Assembly (NCBI GenBank): GCA_951230915.1 | Contig: OX579638.1 | Coordinates: 18,122,696 to 18,186,695, forward strand | Direction: 5' to 3' | Origin: Antitrichia curtipendula | Taxonomy: Eukaryota > Streptophyta > Bryopsida > Hypnales > Leucodontaceae | Length of the DNA: 64,000 nt | Shown here: positions 13,601 through 25,941 of the stretch, in pieces | Position numbering within the stretch: the first letter of the stretch is position 1 | Layout of the letters: each line of letters begins with the position of its first letter | Program-made: the position numbers and the translations under genes | The notes under the pieces: generated by a model | What the model was told of the DNA's origin: nothing | Databases searched by the model: none | The model's input: only the letters and a program-made list of their open reading frames with translations

Positions 13601-16600
13601 TTTACATTGTAAATTAATATGTTTTACCTTAGATTAACAAAATTTTCTATTAGCTACAAGGAATAGTAAAATCCTTTTCAAGCACGTAAATCACCATAGG
13701 TGTATTGTATTAAAGTCAAATTCTACCTCTAATGACTTTTGACTTTAATATATATATTGTAAATGGTAGTTAGAATTCATAAAACATTTCTGAAAATAGA
13801 CATTATAATTTTTGAAAAATGTTTTTAGAAAATAAATATTTTATTATTATTTTTTAAATTTAAGCATATATCAAATTATATTTTTAAATTTGATTAATAA
13901 TTCAACAAAAAATGCCAATCCTAACCATTTGGTAAAGATGCCACATTTAACTATTTTTGGACTTTTACGTGAATTCTGGACAAAACATTAAAAAATCTCT
14001 AGATAATAACATCTAGAGATCTCCAGATGTTTGTATAGATCTTCAGATGTTTTGTAATGATCTCCCAATGTTTTACATAGATCTCATGATGTTTTGCATT
14101 ATTTCCAAATGACCATTTTTTTTTCTATTATTAATTCTGGACCCTTTGAAAGTCCAAAAATAGATAAATGTGGCATAAAGATGTTTGGTTTTGCAAGAGT
14201 CCTTTTTTAATTCTTTTGGATTTATAGAATGAAGATAAATTTTATAAGTTTTCTTTAAAATCTTAAATGAGTGGATTTAAACTTGAATGAAAATTTTATA
14301 GCTATTTAGACCTAGACTTGGAATGTTATAAATTATCACATTAGATTTTTAATGGATTAAAATATGTACAACTATATTTTTTGTCTTAGTTTTGATGATG
14401 GAAGTTTGAAATAAATGTCATATTGAAAACTAAGAATTAAAAAAAAAAAAAAATAGAAATCCATCTTTTGTATCCTTCAACTATGAGTTAAACATATTTA
14501 ATTCTTATGCATCACTTTTGAAGGTTGCGTTTTGTATAAGACCATTTTCAATACAAATAATGCACTAAATAAATATATATTATTTTAAACCATGACCTGA
14601 ACTTCTTCATATGAAAATTTGGACATTGAAATTGTTGAGCTTTGGAACAATTTGTTTTATATTTTTATTTTTTAGAACATTTAAAATTGACCAATTATTA
14701 TAAAATAACAAATATATAATAAATGTATAGAATTAAGCAACATTGGTTTCTTTTTATAATTATCCATCATTAAGAATATGTTAAAGTAGACATAAATCAA
14801 TTTTAACTCTTAAATTTAAATTTTCTTAAAACTCTTTATATCACAAAATTATATTTCATTTCATAATAGAATAAATGACTTCATTTTGAATTAGATGTCA
14901 AAAATATGGAGGTGAGACCTTCATTTTGTTCAAAAGATATAATCCAAAAATAACAAAATTTTCAAAAAACAAAATTCTAGAGATATTTAAACATGAAAAA
15001 GATATGATTTTAGTGATCTACATGTTAATATCTTAAATTTTAAATTTTGGTATTATATTAAAATTTTGTACCGAAATAAATTGTGCTGCAGGCATTTGTA
15101 ATCTCCAAGATTCTCGCTCTTTAATAGGTAACAACTTATATTCTTGTCCTGGTTTTGGTAAAAGTGTAGAAAAAAAAGTCTTTAGCCGATTTGAAAATCC
15201 CATTTTTTGAGATTGTTTAAATGGTCGACTAGGATAAGCTTTAGGATGATTATGCTCAAGGGGTCTCCAAGATTGTCTGAAAGATCGCCTCCATGGATAT
15301 AATTGACCTTCATTAATTTTTTCCTGCACCAACTTTGATCCATGTATAATAAACATGTTAATTCCAAATTAAAAAAGTTTGAATGTATTATTATGTACAA
15401 ATAAAATGGCATTTTGAAATAAAAATAAAAATCTCATTTTTTTGTGAAATTAACATTTAAAAACCAAGAACATTTGATTAATATTAGATTCTTCTTCTAA
15501 AAACAAGTGACCTCAGCTAATCTCATGGCCTCGGCCATTTTGCAAGCCTCTTCCATTTGTTTTGTTTCATTGATTTCTCCACCCAAATCATGAGGACCAT
15601 CAAATGCATGTCGATCCAAAATTACAACATCTTCATTATTTAATTGGATTTCATTAGCAATCTCCTCACCTTCATTGGCAATTTGTGGATCCTCACCGTT
15701 TGCTTTCATTACAATTTTTGAGCCTTTTGCTGAAGCATAAGAAGGATTTTCAATTCCCAATTTTGTGCAACTTTCATCTACTTCAAGTTTAGATTGTTGT
15801 TGTTCAACTACTTCCGCAAAGTCCTCATTTGTAGCTCTCCAACTTGATGTACGTGCTTGAATTTGAGAAAATCTTTTCAAGTGTTTGAAAATTTCCTTTG
15901 GAACATCAACTTTTTGATGTAGAGGTTCGAGATGAGCTCTTGCAAATTGAGCCCATGGAATACGATCAATAGTCTTTCTATGGTCATGAAGAGGCCGTCT
16001 AATGGGATGCCACTTTGCTGTTCTTTTTGCCACCCAGTCAATAAGACCATCCGTCTACAATTCAAGAAGATTTGATCAATGTTAAAAGAATTATACATTA
16101 AGTAGATTGGATTTAATTTTTTTATGCCGTTCCTTCAAAATATCTTGAATAATCATTTAGGTCAAACATGAATTTTCAAAAAAATTGATTTTTCAATGTA
16201 ATTTTGATGCTAAAGATATTTCATTTGTATATTTGTATAAGTATTGTAAATCCAAATTTTAAGTAGTACATGTTATAAGCATGTAAAGACAACTAGAAAA
16301 ATAATGATATTTGATATACTACATACCATACATATTCAAGAGATATATGATTTAGAAAATATGCAGTGTTAATATTAATTGATATCAAGAAAAACTTTAA
16401 GGAGAAAACTTATAATAATTATCATTTTCTATCATTCCCCCAAAATGTATTTGACTAAGTGGTATTGAAACCCACATGAAGCATCATCAATCCTCTAAAA
16501 CTTTCAAAATAATGCATCATTACATTGACAAAGACATACAAAATGACTTATATAAAGTACAATAATATCCACTTACCTTCCATGCATTTGGATCCGGAGG

Positions 16601-16682
16601 ATTTACAATTTTTTGAATTAAAGTTTTCAATATTTCATTCCCAACTTTAGTAGCAAGTTTTTGATCTATTTTCTCTTCCATG
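4675..16682 (-). CDS. DLEC1: DLEC1 / CFAP81 axonemal protein, 15 exons
   Basis: Exons on the minus strand: 16682-16577, 16054-15512, 15323-15072, 13336-13253, 13123-13000, 12590-12474, 12315-10749, 10503-10126, 9808-8714, 8482-7916, 7633-7511, 7394-6817, 6375-5988, 5345-5133 and 5019-4675. The spliced product is about 2,160 residues (human DLEC1 is about 1,755). Motifs run in the order of vertebrate DLEC1: 'YLNNPRYSKK' (about 310), 'NPPIVIFNGF' (about 360), 'LIDFGYCLI' (about 500), 'GPIVAMVPASIDFGLIQ' (about 915), 'CLDFGRRNVVGRV' (about 1260), 'PVEIELVG' (about 1430), and a last ASH-like module ending 'LEGQGTE'. DLEC1 is built of repeated ASH/MSP-type beta-sandwich modules, and its Chlamydomonas counterpart FAP81 is a central-pair protein of motile cilia. 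Two defects are visible. An extra base sits in exon 1 near 16620-16628, between the ATG and the conserved frame. The exon 5/exon 6 join is also one base out of phase. All other joins keep frame. HYDIN and CFAP65 are related alternatives but match the motif order less well. Confidence 0.88.
13938..14176. mobile_element. MITE-like element with inverted ends and 21-bp internal repeats
   Basis: A 239-bp segment inside DLEC1 intron 3 is bounded by an inverted repeat of about 30-40 bp. The left arm begins 'atgccacattta' and the right arm ends 'taaatgtggcat'. The centre (14019-14100) holds four degenerate tandem units of 20-21 bp, each beginning 'atct' and carrying 'atgtttt'. There is no coding capacity. 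It looks like a miniature inverted-repeat transposon inserted in an intron. Confidence 0.7.
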
Positions 16683-19575
16683 ATTTTGAAATTTTATAAT
16701 CAATCAAATTCTTGTAATTGATGTAAAAAACATCTATGCTGGAAAAAAGAAAGATTGACAACAACATTATTTAGAATAAAAACACATTTTTTAGATCACA
16801 AAATAGAAAGATTGCATTACTTTAAAAAACAATATCAATGGTAGAATATAATTCTAGAGTCAAGTTTGGGGTTTATACATTGATGCATATTAAGTCAATT
16901 TGTCAATTTTTAAACAAGTATGGATTATATTTGAGACCAAGGTACACAATATACCAACCATGAAGTTGAAGTTAAAACTATTTTGGAGTCATATTTGTCT
17001 ATTCCTTTCATTCCCCAAATGATGTTTTTGTGCCTTTTAAATCTCTTTCTTGTATGTACAATGTGTTAAAAACCCATAATGTATTGAAATCCATGGCTTC
17101 AATATGATAGAATTTGTTTATTTAATAGCCATTTTAAATCTGCCTCATTTTTGTTTGTTCTTTTATTGATGATGCATTAGGTTTCTAGCATTAGGTTGAT
17201 TGAACTCAATCTCCTCATCAAGAATGCATTAGGACATTATTCTTTGAAGTTTGCTCCATTAAGATAAATCTACTTATTTTGCAATATTTTAAAAAATTCA
17301 ATATTTACAAATCTAAAAACTAGAACTTCAGTTCTCTTCCTAGATTGAAGATTTTGACAAATTAAAATGTTAAAATTTCAAACCTTAAATTTTGAATGAT
17401 ACAAAAATATAAAATGCAAAATTTAAAACTTATAATTTTTTAATTACATTTTATAAAATAATAGAGTATATAATTATAAATTTAGATTTTTGATAAATTA
17501 AAAAACTTTACAAACTAAGCCTCTACTACTCTCTGTGCTATCAACAATAACCAACTAAAGGTTCTTAAACTCTAACATTGAAATAAATTTGTCTATAATA
17601 AAAAAAAATTCTTTTTTCTTTTTTCTTCATGAACCTAATGGTCTTGAAGTTAAAGAAAGAATTACATTTGCCAAAATTAATGAGGCATTGGACTATATGG
17701 ATATTTTTGTCCATGTTAAAGACTTTCTAATATTCAAGTAAACAAATGGAGAGTGCTAGCATGTGAATATAGAATCTATAAGCCCATGAGCTTAGAAGTC
17801 TATATTATAGATACATTCTATAGTTATAGGTGATTATATTATAGGTATCTATATTATACTTTTTCTATATTATACTGTACTTGTGTTATAAACACCTTCA
17901 AATGGTTCTAGGTACATACCTACAACTAGGTTTACGGCTTATAGGCTCACATCTTTGCACTCATGCGCTTGCATCATTGGTATAAATGAAGTCTATTTTG
18001 TGTAGAGTCTATAATTGTAAAGTTTTACAAGTTTTGAGGAGTCCTCTTTAGTCTTTTCAAAAATTTGGCCATGCTTTAATGACTTCATGCTTTTGAATTC
18101 TTACATAAAAAAATTTTAAGTAATTTTTAATTGCTATACTTGAGTAATAAGAGTTTGTTTCATGTCATTTTCATAATTATTGCAAAAGTCATACGAATTT
18201 TTCAATGTCCATCTCAATGCTCGCATTCAACCCCTAAGAGCCAAAACAAATTTTTTTTTGGTTGTTGCTTGTATTTGGAGGGAATGATTGATACCAAATT
18301 TTCACATTTTTAAGGAAAAACTTTGCATATAGATGGACGGGTCTCCACTCTCTAGTCTTCTTGTACATGAAAAAAAGAAATATGGATTTGGACTAAAACT
18401 TTGTCCTCCACAATTTTTCAAAGACAATCACTTGGCAAGAAAATGTCAAGCATACTGAAAATAAAGACCTTGGCCAATGGCGTGGCAAATAGAATTTAGC
18501 CTGTGCAATCTCAAAACTTTTTCAATGTCCAAAATAAAAAAAGGGTCTTCTAATATTACAACACGAGCTCCATTTTTCGAACAACTAAAGAGCTCTAATC
18601 ATTGCCATTTTTTGAGCCTCTTTTGTGCAATGAACACACTCAAACTTGGCTCCACTTGGTTGTTGGGTCATTTCATAAAAACACAAGGTGGTTACATATA
18701 ACAAAAATCACTTTTCACATACCTATGAAAGCCACCTACATTACAAATAGTTTAAAGTAGACAACTACCAAATAAGCATTGTCAATCAAAACGAAATTCT
18801 TCCACCTATTTTTTGCTTGACATACTCTAATTTCACTAACAACAATCAATTTCAAGTGGCTACTAAATATCAAGACCAAAATTAGAGCACCTACCACTTT
18901 ACTTGCTTTTCAACATCTACAAACAACTTACAAAGCACCTATAATCATCACAAGCACGAGCTCCACATCATCAAGTAATTCTTAGTAGATATGACTCTTT
19001 CAATTTTCCTTTCATCATTATGAAAAATATGAACTTTGCAAAGGGCCACTAACTGTTCATTTTTGGCCCCCCTTGGTACAAATACATAATTTTTTTTTAA
19101 TTTAAAAAAAATTATTAAAAAATTATCTAAAAAATAGCCAATCTAACATAGCACTATCGTAGTAGTGCCTCTTCAGTTTCTAAAAAAAAATTGTCATTTT
19201 TTCTATAATTGCACTGGTGCCATTTGAAACTCGTGGCCTCTTTTCTAATGATCCTCTTCCATTCCTTTTGCCATACATTCTACCCTGATTATTGCAAGTT
19301 GGGCTTTAAAGAGTCACAATGCTACAATATGACAGGTTGCAAAACTAGTAGCTTGTTTAGATGAGAGATTCTTGCAAAGTCTCCCTTGCATCAAATGTTG
19401 TAGAGTTCATTTGCAAAATGCTCCACCAAATCAGTGGTGACATTTTTCTACATAAATGCCACAAAACTTTAGGGTGGCAACAATATGTATTTTTTCTTGA
19501 AGTTGTGCACAAAGAGATCCTCTACTTGATCCTTCTATACACGATCAATAATTGGAAGAACTGGAGAAAAAAAAG
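16683..19575. other. Intergenic, AT-rich, no gene seen
   Basis: This lies upstream of the DLEC1 start codon, so its left end should contain that gene's promoter. No TATA or other element can be singled out. A tract of short 'tata' words sits at about 17810-17890. A possible worn TTAA-family end ('aacccctaagagccaaa') lies near 18228. Open frames are under 75 codons and unsupported. Confidence 0.35.
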
Positions 19576-20067
19576 TTACAGCTTATGAGCAACAACAATG
19601 GAGAATAAAGAGCCACCCCAACCGTCAATACCTCCAAGATCGTTGCCTCTTCCCCAAGTTTGTCCACAAACTTTGTCATTTTTATAATTTTGCAAACTAG
19701 CAATAACGCTAAGAGAGTAGACTGCAGAACTATGTATTTTTGTTGTTGCAAACTCCAGGGGTACAAGCATCATAGAGGAGCATGTCTCTTCAATGGCTTC
19801 TACCTCTAACACCATTGTTGCATTCCTTAATCTGTCCTTTTTCGGCAAATTATAGGATACTTTCATCTTAGTTGCATGCGCCTAATCCTCCTTTGCCATT
19901 GTTGCTATTCTTTCAAGTGAGTAGCCAACCTTTGCAACTAGTCCAAGTCCTTGTACTGCAAAACTAATGACAACCTTGACATCATTGGAGTTAGAAGGTA
20001 GCCATGAGCACATAGAGTTAGGACAACTTGCTAATATGTTTTTTATGCATGTGAAGGTGAGAAACAA
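19576..20067 (-). pseudogene. Unrecognised ORF interrupted by one stop
   Basis: A minus-strand frame stays open for about 163 codons except for one TAG near 19882-19884, between 'ATMAKED' and 'AHATKMKVSYNLPKKD'. The two halves share the same frame. Composition is protein-like (charged and hydrophobic residues alternate, with a glycine-rich end 'GGIDGWGGS'), but I recognise no family. It may be the remnant of a transposon-encoded or duplicated gene. There is no support beyond the frame itself. Confidence 0.35.
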
Positions 20068-20340
20068 AGATCAATGGCTGCAAAGACTCCAACACGTATA
20101 CTTGAAAAACTTGTGAACACCCTTGTAGGCACTCCATCGGCGATCCTAGCATAAGTACTCTTGCGGCAATTAAACACCAATCAATGAAAGAGGATTATTC
20201 ATCAATAAAAAGATAAAGTTTAATTTTACCACCAAAAAGATACAAGGTAGCGCCTTTGCAGATGTTCTCCTTAGCTCTAGCAATGGCATTGTCTTTGTTT
20301 CTAACTAGTTTTGTAAGTGGTACTATAACACCAACAATCA

Positions 20341-20520
20341 TTAGATGTTTTTTGAGGCCTCTAGAAGGCCACAAGTTCCCATGAGTTCATGGATTGTGGA
20401 GAACTTGGGAACTTTACCACATCAATAGTCTGATGTGGTCAAGTGACTGCCACTTTAGATTATTTTGTTTTATTTATTAAAAAAAAATTTAATTAATGAT
20501 TTAATTATTTAATATTCTAA
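20341..20520. repeat. Dispersed repeat, family R1 copy 1
   Basis: This copy shares order and wording with 22140-22290 and 36290-36430. Each has an 'aggc..c..aagttcc' block, a 'ggaact' block, a 'ccac/cgca...tgtggt/tgacgtggca' block, then an AT-rich tail of 'ttaatta' type. Similarity is moderate, so this is an old family. It has no coding content. Confidence 0.55.
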
Positions 20521-21144
20521 CATGTTCACAATAGGGGGCACAACCTTTAAAAAATCTTTTAGAGGCTTCAAATCCCCTCTCATGTCAAGGAGGCAACACT
20601 CTTAAGTCCAATGCTAATGCTAGAGAGCTAAACACAATCAATCTTCCATGAGCTCGTACAGAGATGGCAATGGAAGAGAAGCACCAAGATGGAAAGTGTT
20701 ATCCCTTTTGTATAAGGGGCAAGTTTGGTAGCAATAGGCGTCATGGCTACTTCAATGGTAGAAAGGAGAACAAACCTTGAACACGATCAACTAAAGAAGA
20801 GGTGAAGTGAAGTGCATGAGAAGAAAATAAGGGAAGAAGAAGATTACGAGAGAGAAAAGTTGTTGCCATTAGAAAATAAAGTGCTAGAAAAGGGAGGAGA
20901 CCCCAAATGGCAATCAGTGATTCATGAGTGGTTTTGGTGGGTGCCTTGGCAACATTGGCAACATCAAACCTTGGTGAAGGCAACTATGGAGCAAGAGGCC
21001 TATTCAACACAACGATGAATAACAAAGATGAGGCTCTAATATTGAGTGAAGAAGAGGGACAATAGGCCAAAATGGCCCCCAAAGCATTGCTAAAATTATT
21101 TAAAAAAATGTACAATGATGAAACTTGGAGAAAAGGGTATTTCA

Positions 21145-21297
21145 GCAGACAGATTTTGTTGGACATTTAATGTAATAACCCATGTTTTTATGTCAACAAT
21201 GACGTCCAATACAACGTAAAGATGTAACATTGGACGTCATTGTTGACATAAAAATAGGGGTTGCTACATTGAATTTCCAACAAAATCCGTCTGTTTA
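21145..21297. repeat. Long foldback (inverted repeat) element
   Basis: Arms of about 66-69 bp (21145-21210 and 21229-21297) are inverted complements with few mismatches and a loop of about 18 bp. The inner part is perfect for more than 20 bases around 'atgtcaacaatgacgtcc' and its complement. The outer part pairs 'cagattttgttgga' with 'tccaacaaaatccg'. A transcript would form a long hairpin. It is most simply a small foldback MITE, but it also has the geometry of a young small-RNA precursor. Confidence 0.8.
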
Positions 21298-22139
21298 GAC
21301 ACATATTTCTTATAATGTATGCAAAGGGCACCATTCCCACAATCCTACTAATCCATAGAGCTTTCCAAAATGATGGAAAATAATAAAGAATTTGGAAAAA
21401 ATCTACCAGGGAACTTGGATTAAAGGATGCATAATGATAAAAAAATTATGTTTTGTCAGGTGGAAGACAAAAAATCGGTATTTTTTATCAACACATCAAA
21501 AGCCTATGACATTTCTATGTGAAGTAGTTGAGGTGCTTTATTGGAATTGAGCAAATAATTTTATAGTGAAAACATCTTCAAAGCATATGGGTGATTACAA
21601 AAAAGACCAAACGATTGTGGTAGGATTTTGCTAAACTGGTTTTGTCTTTTGCTATAATTTTTGAATTTTAAATCTAGTGCCAAAAATAAAAAATCTATTT
21701 CTAGATGTTTTGATTATTTTTCAAAAGAAATTAAAAATCATTTTATATTTAAAATTCAATTTCTCTAATTTGTTACACTTTTAGGGATTTTTGTTTTTAG
21801 TACTAGAGAGTAACCAAATTTAATATGCTAGAGCTAGAATTTTGGTGGTCTATTCCCACACTAGTGGATCATGTTACATATGAAGGGCATTAAAAAATCC
21901 ATTATTTTATGTCTCCCATGTTCATGCAAATAGGCCCCCCAAAAGGGGATCCATGACACACACATTTATAAACATTGAAGATGGTTTCAAGTTCATTTTT
22001 TTGGTGAAATCTCATTATCATCAAGTCCTCACAAATGGCCAGTTTTTAGTTGTTTTTGGTTTGCTATTATGATTTATTAAAAATCAAAACGTTGAAATAC
22101 CCCTATTCTACCTACAACTTCTACCTACCAAAAGGCATT

Positions 22140-22290
22140 AGAAGAGATTTGAAGGCTCCAAAAGACTTCAAGTTCCTGGTCTGTGGGAACTCTAGGAACT
22201 CTGCCACATATGTTGTTTGACGTGGCACAAACCGTGCCGCATCAAATATTAATATTTAATTAACATTAAAAATTAATTAATTTTAATTAT
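22140..22290. repeat. Dispersed repeat, family R1 copy 2
   Basis: Same family as 20341-20520 and 36290-36430: an 'aagttcctgg' block, 'ggaactct', 'ttgacgtggca', then the AT-rich 'ttaattaa' tail. It is non-coding. Confidence 0.55.
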
Positions 22291-22507
22291 TGAAAATTCT
22301 GAAGTCTAAAGATAGTAAGCTTTCACCCTCCATTCACCCCGTTTTTTGTGCCATTCACTGCCCAGTGAATCGTCCAAAGTTCCCTGTGGGAAGGCTAATC
22401 GGCTATGAGTTACAAGTTCTAATGTCATTCACTCGGTTCGGGCATTTACAGGTAATTCTCATGTAGATGAACATCATTTGTTCAGCCTGAGATAAAGCAA
22501 CGGTTCC

Positions 22508-22922
22508 TAAGGTAGGAGGCTCTCAAAGCGAGCGGGCATTTAGAACTGCTCATGTAGACTCGCCTGAAATGGACATAAGGTGGTCTTTAAATGGATCTTC
22601 TGTAGTCATTGAATGGATCGGTAAAAGAAATATTATTTATTGCAAGAGCCAATCATTCTCTTTGTTTTCCCATTTCTCTTTTGAAACTGCATCTGAACGG
22701 TTTATGGAAGACCTAGGGTCATAAATAGGGACCTATGACTCATTACGTTTGAAAATTCATAAGTAATTCAAAAATGCTTCAAAAAATACGAAACGACTTG
22801 TGTTACGATCACAATCTATTTTTCTTTGTCTGAAAAATGAGCTAATAATAATCTCATACAAGAAACCACATGAAAAAGGCAGACCAACCCTTAGATGCTC
22901 GCTTTCAGAGCCTCCTACCTTA
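22508..22922. repeat. Inverted repeat pair, 26-bp arms
   Basis: The sequence 'taaggtaggaggctct' with its next ten bases at 22508-22533 is repeated as its complement at 22897-22922 with about one mismatch. The spacer is about 360 bp. The surrounding 22.3-23.9 kb is less AT-rich than its neighbours and has short open frames on both strands (up to 122 codons at 23416-23784, minus) that I cannot assign. The arms may be the ends of a small element. Confidence 0.6.
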
Positions 22923-23881
22923 CACAACCCAGTACACTGAAACTGTGACAAGAGTAACAAACTCAAACAAGAACAAGGTCCTGATTATAAGATCTCTAGT
23001 TCTCTACGTTTGTTAACCAGTAAGTTGAGCATGCCTTCATTAATGACCAAGACTTAAGCCTGTGAGGCACCGACTTGGTCAGAGCTTTTTCAGCTACATG
23101 GCCAACGTCGTTAAGATATTTGCTCTAAACCTACAGCCAATGAATCGTGTTGACGACGATAGGAATGTTATCGTATTCACGTTTTGGTCATTAGCAGTTC
23201 CACTTAATAGATTTGAGAATTGTGAATATGTGAATCTCTTCAAGCAGACTGCAGAAGTCTGGTGCTCTGCAGCTCAGCGAAGCCTTGTACTGTTCTAAGA
23301 CATGGAACCACAGCCTCAAAAACTCTTTCATTCGTATCATCTAGGTATGAAGTGATCTGTATAGTTGTTTCTTGTTGTTCCTCACCGCTCACCATTTGGG
23401 TGGCGTGCAAGCTAATCAGATCTGAAGGTGCATGACTGTTGAACAAATGTTCTGCTTCATGGCAGTCCTACTACTTTGCTGGAATTGTTTGAACACATGC
23501 TTCTGTTTTAAGCGTTTCCTGGGAAGGGAATGGCATTCAGCATTCTGGTATGACGTGCTCTTGTACAGTACAGCTAATCGGAAGTCGCCAGTCACCATAC
23601 AGCAAGGGAGGGGTTCAAACTTCATGGGTTGATTAAGTGAATAAAAAAACTTATTATTTAAAATTATTTTTGTACGTGATTCTCGGGGGCCCACACGACT
23701 TGTTTTCTTTAAATATACAAAAGCTTGCATAAATTTTTTGGATGTTTTTGGAATGGTGAATGACCCATTTGGTTTTGGCTGCAATTCCTTGTAAGGATTG
23801 GGGCAACAGTCACATGTACTGCTGGTTACATGTAATCATAAAGAATTGTTGTCAAATGGCGGGGAGATTGTAACAAGGCCA

Positions 23882-25142
23882 CAACTAAGGTAGGCCCCCC
23901 CCAAATGGCACCTGACCTTAAAGCGCCATCTACAGGTTGTGTACATTTTCAAAATCAGTTATGTACCTATTTGGATGGAGCGCTTTAAAAAACAAACTTT
24001 GACCCTTAACCCCAAACTGACAAAGAGGACAGAAAGTGTCCTCACACAATTTCAAGTCCAGTTCAAAGTGCTGTAACTTTTGCATCCAAGGTCCAAATTC
24101 AATAAAACCTGTTGGAAAAGTTGCGTTCTCTCCTCTAGTTTGTGTGGTAAAATTTTCAGATTAATCCAAGGTTTATTGATATTTTGGAAGCCAATCGAAG
24201 TTCACAACTTCAATTTGAGTTCACCAAATTGTATTTTAGGGCTGCAACTTCAGGGCCTCGTATCTCCTTCATCCATTGCTCATTTTCAATTTTAAGAAAT
24301 TGGGTTTTATTCCCCTTGAAGTATAGTCATTGTGATAAAGTTTTCATGTCAATCCAAGTTGTTCTGAATGTTTGGGAGCAATTCGAAGTTCCAAATCCTG
24401 CCATTTTTGGAGTATAGTGAACTTCGGCGGCTTGTTTCTTCTTCATACATAGTCCATTTTCAATAATTCTTTTTGGAAAAATTGCGCATACTAGTCTAGT
24501 TTGTGTGGCTAAAATTTCATGTTAATCCAAGAATTTATGAGTGACAGAGAAGCATTCTAGTAGAAGGAGGTTCAGCTTTAGATCTGTTTTTTGCAATTTT
24601 TCTTGCTGATTTTTGACATTTCAAAGCCGTTTTGTAGACACAATGAGTCAATTGAATGAATTTTTTTTTCCACCAATGTGTTTGTATACTAGTTTTGAAT
24701 CATTTTGTAGTGTAAAGTTTTTTTCATTTGAATAGGTTTAGAAATCAAATTTCACCTCCAAATGTGTTTTTGGGAAAATTTCAGCATCCATTTTCATCAC
24801 TAAAACATTATGATCTTGCAATCTATGTGGCCAATTGACTTCAAATTTTGTACATGTCATCTACAACTTGTACACTACAAGATTGTACGGTTGAGATTTG
24901 TATAACTTGAAGACATTTAGACCCATAAAGCTTCAAAAGCAATGATGTTTTTGAACCCCAGAAATTGAATGTCACTTTGGGGTTAATAACTTTTGCATAT
25001 GATGTCCAAATGCCACGTTCTCTGGTGCGTTGGAACCTCCTTTCACTTGCCAACAAGAATATATGAAAATTTGACTAGTCTAATAGTAGTAACTAGACTC
25101 AATAGCAAAAAGTGGCGGTTTTGGGTGTACCCACCTTAGTTG
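23882..25142. mobile_element. Candidate 1.26-kb non-autonomous element (contains repeat R2)
   Basis: The segment begins 'caactaaggtagg' and ends 'ccaccttagttg', an imperfect 13-bp inverted repeat. It contains the R2 repeat copy at 24062-24639, which recurs at 53621-54064 plus 55008-55123. No transposase frame is present. The ends fit a short-TIR DNA transposon, but no target-site duplication is obvious, so the boundaries are tentative. Confidence 0.5.
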
Positions 25143-25941
25143 GACAAAGGAATTGACATAGGTGAAGGATATGGCAAATATATATGGAAAACAATTGCGG
25201 GGCAATCAGGGAGCAATTGCCTTTTTCCACGAAAGCCACTTCCCATGCTTGAATTGGGTGTCAATTTCCAAATGGCGTGTCCCCACACCTACCATTGTAG
25301 CATCCTTGCAAATCTACTGGAAGATGTGACAAAAATTGGGGAATTCACCAAAAAAAAGGAAAAGAAACCTCCAACATTTTAGAGACAGAAATCCAACTTT
25401 AGAAAGGTTGCCTTTTGCCATATATCTTAGGCTTTGGGTAGTGAAAAAAACTCCATTTGCAAAAGGAGCCCACAATTCCAAGCTTTACCAAAAGAAAGTA
25501 GATTACTCCAATTATTATAATTCTTGTTGTGTGAATTGAAGTGTGTACTTTGAATGTGTTTATCAAATATGAAGATCCAAAATTCCCTCATTTGATTTTT
25601 CCTTAGTCCCCCCCAAATAACAAAGTCTAATTTACACTTTTTTTATAATAAAATTTGGAAGTTCTAAATTTTCATCATATATATGAATTTTTTCTCAATC
25701 CATTTGATGAAATATTCCTAATTTTTTAGCAGTCATTGTTGTCCTAACAAACAATAACATCCTACGGTTGGATTTGTGCTGATATTCTCTTATTTTTTTG
25801 CTATGAAAATGTAAAATGCTCGATGTGAGCTGTTTTAGAAAAGACCTCCCTCCCATGGGCATTCAGGGGTTAAGTAAATGCACCTAAAACATTCACTAAT
25901 TTATTTAGTAATTTCTCAATGTAAAAGACAACAAAAGTCCT
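25142..25941. other. Intergenic with an orphan TTAA-type element end
   Basis: No gene is seen. At 25857-25873 the sequence 'gggcattcaggggttaa' matches the right end of the TTAA elements, but I could not place a matching left end upstream. Confidence 0.35.

Noticed and set aside
4675..16682. Alternative identification of the ciliary gene as HYDIN, CFAP65 or CFAP47
   Set aside because: These share ASH/MSP modules, but HYDIN is more than twice as long and CFAP47 carries a calponin-homology domain not seen here. Motif order and both termini fit DLEC1 better.
23416..23784. 122-codon minus-strand ORF with basic, protein-like composition
   Set aside because: It matches no family I can name, has an overlapping plus-strand frame, and has no splice support. 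It is kept only as a comment under the 22.5-kb inverted repeat.
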